Below are positions 54,171 to 64,000 of a stretch of DNA of 64,000 nt, piece after piece. The first letter of the stretch is position 1. Each line of letters begins with the position of its first letter. This DNA comes from Galeopsis tetrahit. Taxonomy: Eukaryota > Streptophyta > Magnoliopsida > Lamiales > Lamiaceae. The notes beneath the pieces were generated by a model, which was not told where the DNA came from, made no database searches, and was given only the letters and a program-made list of their open reading frames with translations. The position numbers and the translations under genes are program-made. The stretch lies in the NCBI GenBank assembly GCA_963675135.1, contig OY776130.1:19398001-19462000 (forward strand), read 5' to 3'.

Positions 54171-55812
54171 GAAAAGCAACTTACATTTTTGTTTTTGTGT
54201 AGGTTGTTGGGCCTTTGTAGCCCCACTATTTTAATGGAATGGTTTCTTGGCCCACACTTGTCACGCCCCAAATCTGAAAATATTGACCTTTCAAAAAATA
54301 GTTAAAATAACTAATTTTAAACGCGTAAAAAATTATATTTTAAACGTACAACGATAAAGTAAAAGGACGCAACGGCTATTATATTTAAAATCACGTTAAT
54401 TATTGCAGCGAAAAAGGTTAAAAATAAAATCAAGAAATTCATAACTAACTCATCAACCAAATACCCATAAGAATAATCATAATTGAATTTAATAAACATG
54501 AGTGCAAATAATCTCTTGTTCTTTAAATAAATAATGTCGATCGTCTCCCATCACCACTCCTCGCCATCCAACTCTTCAACCTGAAATTATAAATTGTTGG
54601 GGGTGAGCATGCAAGCACACTCAGTGGGAAATAAGTCATTCAATATTTAATGCTAAAAATAAGTAATCAAGTAATTGAAACATAGCAAATAGCATTCACA
54701 TTGTCACATATACTTTGCCATTGATACTTTTCCATCGCATGTTTTGTGGACCTTCCCAAAGTCAAATTAATGACTAAGATAGTTCCACACGTGAGCACGA
54801 CGGGTTAACACCCGAAGACCCGTCGGGCCCGGACCCCATCTGGAGCCCCTGGCTATTAGATAACTTTGCCAATATATAATGTACTTTGCCACAAACTTTG
54901 CCAATATATAATGTACTTTGCCCCAAACTTTGCCAATAGAATAATAAACTTTGCAATAGACATATAAATAATTTCACATAGCAAACAATTAACTCAAATT
55001 ATTTATCTAAAACATTAAATAAAGCATAACAAATGCAATAGAGCTCTACCAACCACTGTAGAGATTAAAGCAATTAAAACCCACCTCGATAGACGATAAT
55101 AGCTACTAATGATACGTGAAAGCCTTGCACGAACTAGTCCTCGCACTACAAAAAATGCCTCAATTAGAGACCAAAGTTTTGAGACCGGCATAAATCAGTC
55201 TCAATTTGGGACTGATCCTAAAAAAATTTGAGTTTTGAGACTGTTTTCAATTCGGTCTTTAATATTATGTTTCCAGACCGCTTAGAGACCGAATTTCAGT
55301 CTCTAAACCGAAATTAAAATTTTGATTTTGAATTTTGTTTAGATACCGACAATTCAGTCTTTAATTGGTATCAAATATTTTGAAAAGTATAATTTGAATT
55401 GACTACCAATTTTGACCGCTCGTTTAAAGACTATTTTCAATTCGGTCTTTAATATTATATTTTTCAGACCGCTTAGCCACCGAATTTCAGTCTCTAAATC
55501 AAAATTAAAATTCTTATTTTGAATTTTAATTAATTAAAATTCTTATTTCGATTTTTAATTGAAATTAAAACTCTGATTTTGAATTTTAATTGAAGACCGA
55601 AAATTCAGTCTTTAATTGGTATAAATAATTCTGAATCCCAAAATTTTAATTAACCGTATCAACTTTCATCGAATCTGGCTCTATGACTTTGTTCGAGAGG
55701 GAGGAATCAGAATTAGGAGAAGAGGAATTTTCGTCCATCATTGAGAGAGATAAATAAGTTGGCGATTATATCTATATTATATTAGATATTCATCCTAATA
55801 TTGTATATATAG

Positions 55813-56185
55813 ATAATTTTTAACAGTAGAGACCGCATATTTCGGTCCCAAATCGGTCCCAAATCAGGCGTTTGTTTTTATAGACCGATATTTTCGGTCT
55901 CGAATAGGTATCAAATTAAACTGTTTATTTTATAGAGACCGATTTTAGTGGTATCTGAACACTCCAGAAGAATATTCTTAGATAATTTTTAACATTAGCT
56001 AGAGACCGCATATTTCGGTCCCAAATCGGTCTCATAATCAGGTGGTTGTTTTTATAGACCAATATTTTCGGTCACGAATAGGTATTTAATCAAGCTATTT
56101 ATTTTATAGATAATTTTTAACATAGTAGAGACCGCATAATTCGGTTCCAAATCGGTCCCAAATCACGCGGTTGTGGTTATAGACC
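55813..56185. repeat. Internal repeats of the CACTA element, left part
   Basis: A block beginning AGATAATTTTTAACA followed by AGAGACCGCATATTTCGGT is repeated three times (about 55813, 55980, 56107) with changes. The copies carry paired GAGACCG/CGGTC motifs. Confidence 0.85.
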
Positions 56186-57301
56186 GATATTGTCGGTCCC
56201 AAATGTCACTCTCTCAATTTAAACCGACAAACTAGCTTCTAAATAGACAATTCCATGATTTTACTCTCCAATATCAGTTTGAAGATCTCGTTTCGAATTC
56301 AACCGTAAGATTTCTCATTCCCTCTTTATTTAAATTTCGTTGATAATTTTATTTTCATATAATTAATAGATATGTATAATAGTAGTAAATAAGATAGACC
56401 ACTGACGTTGTTATGATATCAAATCAAATACTAATTAGAATTAATTATTTTGAAAGATATCATATAATCGTATGTGTACTATTATATGCCCAATTAAACC
56501 TGTTGAAAGTATGAATACATGTAAATTAGGTTTTAGAGTGAATTAATTGTCTAATATTAAATTAAAACTGTTAAAATATTTCACTCAAAATTTTTTGTAC
56601 AATTTTATCTATACACATATTATAAGACCGAGTATAAGTACAATTTATTCATAATAATCAATTTAGAATTCCACAATTAATATTTTTGACTTAAGTAGTT
56701 AATACTGACAAATTAAGTTTTTATGAAATAACTGAATTCCCAAAATTTTACTTTATATGGTATACGATTCAAAGTTGATCTACTTGAAAGTCAAACAAAT
56801 TAAAGATCTTGAATTAATTTCTCATAGAGCATACCCTGTTTGCTTTCAAATTTTTTAGCTTTAAATTTTGGATTAACGATGGGCTCCACCACATTCTTCT
56901 CACAATCAAGTTCGCAAATTTATTGATTTTGCGAAGACGAGGCCACAATATATGTTTAACGATAAAATCAAGTGTCCATGTACTTTGAAGAAGTGTCAAA
57001 ATAAAATATTTAAAAGTAACATTGATTTTTTAAAGTAACATTGATTTTTTACAATTAATTCAATGATTTTTATCAGTTAATATATGTGGAAATGATTTAA
57101 TTATTTTGGACTTCTTTAAAGTAACGTTGATTTTGAAATTTTATTATTTAAAACATATATAATAAAGAAATTAATTACATATGTATATAATTATTTTTAA
57201 AAGTTACACAAGACAATTACTTGTCAAAGTGGTGGGTGCCCATTTCTGGGCACCCATCCACCAGGGATCAATTCCCACAAAGGCCAAAATAAAATTGGCA
57301 A

Positions 57302-57500
57302 TTAAATAAAGTGGGTGTGGGTGTGGGTGTGGGTTGGCGGTGCGGGTCGAGTCGGGTCTCGAAGGTGTGTGTGGGGGGGGGGGGGTTGGCGAGTCGGGTC
57401 GGGTCTCGAAGGCGGGTGTGGGTCGGGTTGGCGATGCGGGTGTGAAGGTGGGTGTAAATAAAGAGGGTGGGTGTGGGTCAGCGGGTCGGGTTTCGGGGGC
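57302..57500 (+). repeat. G-rich GGGTGTGGGT/GTCGGGT tract in the CACTA element
   Basis: Runs of GGGTGTGGGTGTGGGT, a 14-base G run near 57374 and repeated GGGTCGGGTCTCGAAGG. On the minus strand it gives a long Pro/His-rich ORF that is only the repeat read through. It could form G-quadruplexes on the plus strand. Confidence 0.9.
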
Positions 57501-57515
57501 ATTTGCTGGGTAAGA

Positions 57516-57740
57516 TCTGAGACCGATGTGAGACTGTTTTAGGCCCGAAAATAGGTCGGACCGACTCACGTTTAGGGACCGTTTTAAGACCGAATTGCCG
57601 GTCTCTCATTTAGAGACCGACCGAAAATTGGTCCTTAATCTGAGACCGATGTGAGACTGTTTTAGGCCCGAAAATAGGTCGGGCCGACTCACGTTTAGGG
57701 ACCGTTTTAAGACCGAATTGCCGGTCTGTCATTTAGAGAC
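57516..57740. repeat. 123-bp direct duplication near the CACTA right end
   Basis: TCTGAGACCGATGTGAGACT begins at 57516 and again at 57639. The ~105 bases that follow are nearly identical. It contains GAGACCG, CGGTCTC and GGTCGG(A/G)CCG motifs. Confidence 0.9.
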
Positions 57741-57912
57741 CGATCGACAATCGGTCCCTAATTTGAGACTGTGCCATAAATTCGGTCTCTCAATATTAGG
57801 TACCGATGAAATAAGGACCTCCATAAATCGGTCCCAAATCAGTCTCTAACGTGTGTTGAGACCGCCTTTACAGTCTCAAAATCGGTCTCTAATCGATGCG
57901 TTTTTTGTAGTG

Positions 57913-59033
57913 TCGTAATTGTCGTCGCCTTGCATATATTATCGTGTATGGCTAATTAGTATAATATTCGAGAAATAACTAATTTAAATACTTGCGTGGC
58001 GATGAACTATAAATTTAGAGACGAAGTGGCAAGGGTTAAAATAACTAATCACTAACTAAAAAATAGTGGTAGCCGAATTGAGATAACTAAGATTCATGAA
58101 TAAAAACCTTAATTCCCCAAATGCAATAACCTAAAACTAACGTACAATATACATAACATCAGGAATTAATCATGTTAATTATTATCTTATATATATTTAC
58201 TATAGAAACTTGCCAATGGCTTAAAGAATTAAAGGTTATTCAACAATAGTAGAGTAAGTAAAATCCAATTTACACAAAACAATATGTTGTGGCAATAGAA
58301 GTCGAGAATGCCGAAGGACAAAAATCTAATCAATAAGAAATGTGAAATAAGTTACTGTTTTGGACCAACAAGAGAAAACGAGTAAAGATTTATGAGAGTA
58401 TAAATTCAGAATCAAATAATTTAAGTCCATGAAAGGGATTTGGGTTTTTTAACAAACTGAGCAGTACAAAAGTTTAACAATATTCAAACAAAAGTGAATT
58501 GAGCCTTATGTCCCAATTGCAGAATGCGATTCATAAAATAAAAAAAAGTTAAAGGAAAGAAGTTAATACTTGGTAAGGGGAAATGATCCGCAGTTTGTAG
58601 TGGAATAGGCCCTCCTCCTATTTTTTTTTGGCTTTATCAGATTCTTTCAGTAAGAAAAGGATATCCGAATAGAAGGAAAGCTTTCTCAAGGAGATGCAAA
58701 CGTACTGTGATTTTATAGACAAATAATGTGGTTGATGAAGGGATTTAATTTTTATAGAGAGATTTGAATGTGAAGGACGTTATCTTTTCCACTATAATTA
58801 GGAGGGGGTTACTAGAAATAATGTGTAACTAAAATTGAAATAAATAAGGTTTTGGGGAAAAGACTATTCATTGGCCCACTAAAGGAGGGAGAGTTAGAAA
58901 TTAACTTGAAAAAGTTACAGAAATTGATTTTTAATTAAACGATGTAGTTGATAAATATTTTTATTTCTATTAATTAAAATTTATTTAAAATAATTTAAAA
59001 TAAAAAGATAAAGAAAAATTACTGGGTATTACA
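57913..59033 (-). other. 5' portion of the split Ty3 LTR
   Basis: This is the start (U3 side) of the LTR in element orientation. No gene or clear TATA box was identified. The plus-strand T-run near 58620 is the only simple repeat of note. Confidence 0.6.
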
Positions 59034-59075
59034 TTCTACCCCACTTAATAAAATTTCGTCCTCGAAATTAACAAA

Positions 59076-59449
59076 CTAACCTTTTGTTGTTGAACTTTGA
59101 CTCATGGTGCGGCAATAACGAGCGGTGTGACCCGATTGTTTGCATCTAAAGAATTTGTATTGTCCCATAAGACACTCTCCCCTGTGATTTCTCCCACAAT
59201 TTGCACAAAGCGGCTTGATCGGTGTAACTTGAGCATTCGTACCCATAGCAACGTTAAAATTATCTGGTGCGGTGTTACTCTCGAACCTCCCTTGCTTGTC
59301 TTGATTGTCGTTTCAATTTTGATCTTCCCATTTTCTCTTTCTCGAGTTTTCAGTTGGCCCTCGATTGGTGTTCTCGGTTTGTTGGCTCGCAGCAATTTCC
59401 CCCGCTCTCGTAACTAAATCGCTAAAAGTCATATCTCCGTGACCCGCTA
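59076..59449 (-). pseudogene. Ty3 gag C-terminus (zinc knuckles) next to the purine tract
   Basis: In the frame ending at TAG 59076 the minus strand reads MTFSDLVTRAGEIAASQQTE, then CANCGRNHRGEC and FFRCKQSGHTARYC, the paired zinc knuckles of Ty3 gag. The first Cys of the second knuckle is Phe, and one TGA lies before the knuckles. Only about 40 bp separate the stop from the LTR. Protease, RT and integrase are therefore missing between gag and the 3' end, implying an internal deletion or a gag-only derivative. The upstream side is cut at 59450 by the SIRE-like copia insertion. Confidence 0.75.
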
Positions 59450-59450
59450 G

Positions 59451-60699
59451 TGTTGGTCCCAAAGTTGAGTTTTAGATTGAGTAAGCTAAGAAAAAGTCTA
59501 GAGGGGAGGGGTGAATAGAATTTTCAAATTCTATCAAAATATCAGAGTTTAAGTGCGGAAATGTGTTCTGTATGATATTGTTCTTAGAATCAGATCAGTA
59601 CTTTACAGTTTATCTTTTATACTCAACTTTTCTTTAAATCTTTTCTTGAGTACTTGTAGCTTAGAGTCCCAAGATTAAGACTTTGATCTTGTCGATTATA
59701 CCTCCAGGTATATCTTCGATCTACTAGTAATTTCACAAGTAACTAGCACACTTGTTTACACAGTACAAACTTAAAATGAAAAGTAAAACTTCTCTTTGTA
59801 GCATCCTTTGATTCTTCAGATCAGTACAGCGGCTTCTCTTCAGTTCTTCTTTGATCTTCTTGACTCTGTGACTTCTTGAATACTTGAATTCTCTTTGATT
59901 GCTCTTGAATAGTAATTGTATCAGTAGTCTTTTCAAGTAGAAGATCACACGGTATTTATAAGCATTAGTATGACAGTTAGCAGTTTGTGAAACTAACTCT
60001 CAACTAACTCATAACCGTTTCTTGTTGTAACTTCCTTCTTTTGTAACCAACTTAAAACTTATCTTTCCAAGTCAGCATATCTTCAAATATATCTTCAGTT
60101 ACGCTTCAAATAAGTTATCCAAACTTATTCTTTAATTATACTAACTCAGCACAGTAAACTACTCTTCTTAGTTCTACTGCTCTTGGTCAGTCAGCATAGT
60201 TCTCAATAACTGTTCTGCTTCCTTCAAAAATACTTCTCTTGTATCTCTGAGCTTCATCTTGACTTCTTCTAATAGTCTTCTTCCTTTGAATTAGTCTTCT
60301 GATATCTCTTAGTCTTCTTTAGTCTTCTGACTTTAATCTAATCTACTGTTCTAAACTTTTACAATGTTGAATACAATAGAATACAACTTTACACATATAT
60401 AAAACATATCTATACATCAACTAAACTATATACAGATGAGTATATCTAAATCCTATACTATAAGCTGTCTATACAATTCATTCATCAGCTTAGTTCTTAA
60501 ACAGTTCATATATCAGATCAGTAAAACACTAAGATCAGTAAACTCAGATTTCATAACTCATTAAGATCAGTAATCCTAATTCATATAACTCAGTTATAAC
60601 AACATATAATCACATATATCATTAACTTCAAGTTATTTTTGGCCATCAAAACATATAATCATCAATTAGAACATTGTTTATAGAATTCATATCATAACA
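59451..60699 (-). repeat. 3' LTR of the SIRE-like copia (1249 bp)
   Basis: In element orientation it starts TGTTATGATATG after the purine tract and ends GGGACCAACA. A TATA box (CTTATAAATACC) lies near 59955. About 430 bases of its middle match the LTR fragment at 1-580, with many differences. Confidence 0.85.
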
Positions 60700-60713
60700 A
60701 TTTCCCCCTTTTT

Positions 60714-61043
60714 GATGAAGCCAAAACTACTTAAATGTTAATAAAACAGTAGTTAAGTATATAGTCATTCATAACAGTTCATCAATTCAAAAATCAGATT
60801 CATATTCAGATTAAGATCAGATATTACACATACTTCACATAATCACAGAAATATCACATAAAGATATAAAGATAGGGTTAAGAAATGTTATCTCTTGAGC
60901 TTAGTCCTTCATCTTCAATCTTCATTAGGAATTCTGAATGCCAAATACATTCTGTTCTTGATTTCCATCATGTGCTTATGGTCAGTAATTCCTTCATCCT
61001 TAATGATCTTTGAAATAATGTTTCCAACTTCTTTCAAATCAGG
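60714..61043. other. 3' untranslated region of the SIRE-like copia
   Basis: AT-rich with no recognisable motif apart from the adjoining purine tract. The plus-strand ORF starting at 60895 is a shadow of the env-like frame. Confidence 0.6.
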
Positions 61044-63985
61044 TTATCCATCTTCTTGTCTTGGAGGATCCCATACAGGTTCTTCTGGACATAAGATCTG
61101 GATCTCTGCAGCAGCAGCCAGTAATAACATGTCTTCCCAGAAGTTCCTTGATATGTTCATCATGAACTCTTCAAAATCAGAATATCCAGCCTCTCTGCTT
61201 GAATGGTCACCAAATTTCTTCACTATGAAATTAGCAATCTGCCATTTCACTTTCAGATCATTCAAATATCTCATATTTTCAGAATCAACAATGAATTCCA
61301 AATAATTATCTTCAATAACTTTTCCAACTGATTTTGACTTCTTTTTCCTTTTCAATGCAGCTACTCGGTTATCAAACTTTTTCCTTGCAGCTTCAGCATC
61401 TTTCAATTTTTGCTTTCTGAGCTGTTCATCAGCTTTCTTCTTTTCAGACAATTCAACTTTCCTTTTTGCAAACAACTCATTGTGCTTCTTAACAACTTCA
61501 GCCATCTCTTCATCACTTGGCTGACTACTAGCAACAACATGCTTTAGCTTACTTCTAGACCTGGTAACCCTACCAGTCTCTTCAGCCTCTTCTTCATCAT
61601 TCAAGATCAGTTTTCTCTTTCTCTTTTCAGAAGAAGACTCAGCAATGTCTTCTCAATTGTTGCTAAACCTTGAGGTTCAGAAGTTTGTTGTCTTTTGAGA
61701 TTGATTTTCAGCTTCAAACTAATAATCTCTTCTTTTAGATCATCCTGACTTGCCTTCAGCTCATCTTGACTCACAACCAACTGAGCTTGTTGAGCTTGAG
61801 TCTGCTCCATCACTTTCATGACTTTATCTTCCCCCTTTTTGGCTTCATCCTGCCATTCCTCCAAGGGTGTCATAAGCAGCTCAACTTTCTTTTGCAATTC
61901 AGCAGAAAGTTTCTTCTCTTGCAATCTATGCAGATCATAGATTTTAGACATAGTGTGTTCCAACACTTGCTCATAAGAATTGGTAGTAGTCAATCTTTCC
62001 AACTTTTCAGTAGCTTCTTGAAATTGCTTCAAAGTAGCTTCCAATTTGGCTTGTAACTCTTCATTATGCATTTTAAACAATTCAAAGCTAGAGTTATCAT
62101 GAGCTGATTCAGCAGGAACTGTTCTTACTGTCTCTTGAACATCTTCAAGCACAGTAGTCTCAGCAATATTGATTGGTGTGCTTTCCAACTCATCAGCACC
62201 CAAAGCTTGTTCCTTTAAGACCGTAGTCTCTTCAAGTACAACTGTGTTCTCAAACACCTCAGTTGCATTGGTATCAGCTTCATAATCAGCTTCCATATCG
62301 GCTTCAAAATCAGCTTGATCTTGATTATCAAAATCTTGAACACCAACATCCTCATCAACTTCCATGTTGACATCAGCATTCTCTTCAGCAGAATTTACCA
62401 CATCACTTACAACCAGTCAGTCTTTCAACTAACTTCACAACTGATTCAAGAGTGATCAATTCTGTAAAAGAATTAACATCAGCAGCCTCTCTCTGCTCTT
62501 GCTCCCAGTCATGGAAAACAGATATACCACCCATGCCTTCTGCTACAATTAACAACTCTTTCATGCCAATCCTTCTAAGATACACCCAAGTGCCTATCCT
62601 CAGAAGTTGTTCAAAAACCATAGAGCTGTCATCTAAACCATGAAATCTTCTAAGAAGAGCATTCCTCAATTTAAACCTTATTCTCTCTTCCTTATCACAC
62701 ACTGGATAATCCATCAAAAACACTGAATTTGGTTGAAGGGCCGATCTGTCACCCAACCTACTTAAACAACCTAAAAGCTTGACCCCATCCCGTTTGGAGA
62801 ATGACCCCTTATGGCACGACTTAGTCAGTTATTCTCGCAGTTCAGATAAGATTCGGACCACCACTTCTCTGAAAGCATGGTTCTTGCCTCACTCCCCCCT
62901 TTGAGCTCGTCCATTCGTTGGGTTTCGGTTTCAGGAGAAGAAGTGATCTCAATAGGTTCAGAAGAAGGTATATGTTCATGCTCAGTAGAGTGATCATGAA
63001 CAGGTTCAGGAGAGAAATGTGGAGTGGGATTATGTTGAGGACTTAATTGGGGAGTGGGATGAAATGAAGTGTTCTGAATGGGTGAGGGAGGAGTGTTCTG
63101 TCGAATAGGAGAGTAGTGTACTGACTCCTCAGAACAGGTAGGCTCTTGATCAAGGGGTTGGGCTGGGATAGGATCAGAATTTGAGGGAGTGGAGGAAGTG
63201 TTCTTCAGTACTCTTCCGGGTCTAAGCACACTAGCACCCTTTGTTCTCTTATGAACAACAACAACACTAGAAGTACTTACCTCTTGTTCCACAGAAGCCT
63301 TCTTCTCTTCTGACTTTTCTGAGGCAACCCTAGCTGATCTGCCTCTCCTTAATCCAGCTCGGTGAGGATCATGCCTAGCTTTTGTTCTTGTCTCCGGCTC
63401 ATCATCATCAGAACGGAACATTGATCCACCAGAAACTTGAGGTTGTTGACGCTGGCGCTGTTCTTGTTCAAATTTTACAGACTCCTTTTTTAACAGGAAT
63501 TTGCCCTGATGAAACCTCTTTGGAGGACTCCAATCCACCTTTTTATCAGCTATTTGAGGCAACAACATGCTCAACTTGCTTCCAAATCCCATCATGGATT
63601 TTATGGAGAATTCTTTAGTGTCTTCATCAAACAACACTTTCTCTTTCTCAGCTAACAGTCTGCCCAAAATAAATCCTTGCTAGTCACCATCAACACGATC
63701 AATAATAACAGCCATAACTCGAATCTTTAAGTGAGTGAGAGCGTCCTGGATGTAGTGTTGACCTAATAAACATTTTCCAGCAATGTCCATCAACAGTTGA
63801 AGACCCTCTAGAAGAATATCTTTCTTCAAATTGGTAAGAGTCGCGGGGTCAACATTGATCCATCTACCCACGCAAGCCTTTTCTTGCCCTGCCATGTAGC
63901 TCAGAATATCTACTGGCCCGTCGGGTAAATCAAACGCAATTCCAAGGGTTTCTCTGGAAATGGCAACCCTGTGTCCAGAAATCAT
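61044..63985 (-). pseudogene. Env-like/extra ORF of the SIRE-like copia, broken
   Basis: Coding-type sequence changes frame several times on the minus strand: 63985-63680 and 63667-62825 in one frame (stop TAG at 63680), 62756-62403 in another, 62401-61607 back in the first and 61604-61044 in the second. It begins with RVAISRETLGIAFDLPDGPV and HLKIRVMAVIIDRVDGD, similar in type to the start of the ORF at 9729 (WRVMAAVIDSAERG). A Pro/Ser/His-rich low-complexity middle follows, then an acidic segment, a long coiled coil (about 62100-61640) and a Lys-rich region (RKKFDNRVAALKRKKKSKS). Any N-terminal residues before 63985 lie at or beyond the window edge. No membrane segment is evident. Not functional as it stands. 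Confidence 0.7.
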
Positions 63986-64000
63986 TGAACGAACGCCATT

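Larger units (their letters stand above)
55144..57912. mobile_element. Non-autonomous CACTA (En/Spm) transposon
   Basis: 2769 bp, ends CACTACAAAAAATGCCTC and, inverted, CACTACAAAAAACGCATC, continuing to ATTAGAGACC with only three mismatches in 29. It is flanked by the exact 3-bp duplication TCG (55141-55143, 57913-57915). The subterminal zones are full of short repeats of GAGACCG/CGGTCTC in both directions, as expected for transposase-binding sites of this superfamily. No transposase ORF is present. It interrupts the Ty3 LTR. Confidence 0.96.
54259..59033 (-). repeat. 3' LTR of a Ty3 (Del/Tekay-like) element, split by a CACTA transposon
   Basis: In element orientation (minus strand) it starts TGTAATACCCAG right after the purine tract ATTAAGTGGGGTAGAA and ends GGGGCGTGACA. 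Without the CACTA insertion and one duplicated TCG it is about 2003 bp. It contains CACTGAGTGTGCTTGCATGC, a phrase often seen in LTRs of this Ty3 group. The family assignment is from memory. The partner LTR is not in the window. Confidence 0.75.
59451..64000 (-). mobile_element. SIRE-like copia retrotransposon, 3' part (runs off the window)
   Basis: Reading the minus strand from the window end: env-like coding (63985-61044), a short untranslated region, the purine tract AAAAAGGGGGAAAT (rc of 60700-60713) and the 3' LTR (60699-59451). It inserted into the Ty3 gag sequence. The five bases outside the LTR, GCTAG (59446-59450), should recur beyond the window as target duplication. gag and pol are outside the window. 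Confidence 0.85.

Noticed and set aside
57204..57569. Pro/His-rich minus-strand ORFs
   Set aside because: They are readings of the G-rich repeat tract in the CACTA element, open in more than one frame and without any domain.
1..64000. CRISPR arrays, operons or bacterial-type systems
   Set aside because: Repeats present are tandem arrays, LTRs and MITEs. Gene structure and splice sites are those of a plant nuclear genome.

Overview
This 64 kb window is nuclear DNA of a flowering plant, most likely a eudicot, and is almost entirely transposable-element sequence. The evidence is GT-AG introns, Tat-type Ty3 and SIRE-type copia retrotransposons, plant MITEs, and relics of a plant terpene synthase (TPS) and CYP71-like P450s. 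I cannot name the species. There are no rRNA or tRNA genes, operons or CRISPR arrays. The only possibly intact protein-coding unit that is not retroelement-derived is a small three-exon gene inside a Mutator-like element.

Layout. 1-~580: piece of a copia LTR. ~583-6746: 5'-truncated Tat Ty3 element (integrase, tandem repeats, an intron-containing gene on the opposite strand, 3' LTR). 6747-7611: three in-frame exons of a TPS. 7611-15331: 5'-truncated SIRE-like copia (decayed RT/RNase H, long env-like ORF, 3' LTR). 15332-17553: AT-rich DNA with a foldback MITE and a Stowaway MITE. 17554-20304: Pack-MULE-like element with a 9-bp target duplication. 20343-26313: full-length but decayed LINE. 26470-48286: complete Tat Ty3 element with LTRs, PBS, PPT and an AAATC target duplication, carrying a spliced antisense gene. 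A complete copia element (36770-47497, GGAAG duplication) is nested in it. 48292-51589: AT-rich DNA with MITEs and a P450 fragment. 51590-52794: PIF/Harbinger-like element with a second copy of the foldback MITE inside. 52860-54170: P450 pseudogene. 54259-59033: an LTR of another Ty3 family, split by a CACTA transposon (55144-57912). 59076-59449: its remaining gag zinc-knuckle region, interrupted by a SIRE-like copia that runs off the window end (59451-64000).

How it fits together. The window is a stack of insertions: copia in Tat, CACTA in a Ty3 LTR, SIRE copia in the gag of that Ty3 element, and MITE in PIF. LTR comparisons by eye (about 14 substitutions in 694 bp for Tat, 6 in about 837 bp for the nested copia) agree with that order. 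The most interesting observations are: (i) multi-exon antisense genes in both Tat elements, where removing GT-AG introns joins the exons in phase; (ii) two perfect three-unit heat-shock elements upstream of the TATA box in the nested copia LTRs; (iii) the Pack-MULE-like element whose three exons join into one 112-aa frame; and (iv) TPS and P450 relics that may be remnants of terpenoid genes. Nearly every retroelement ORF carries stops or frameshifts, so nothing here looks like an autonomous element able to move today.
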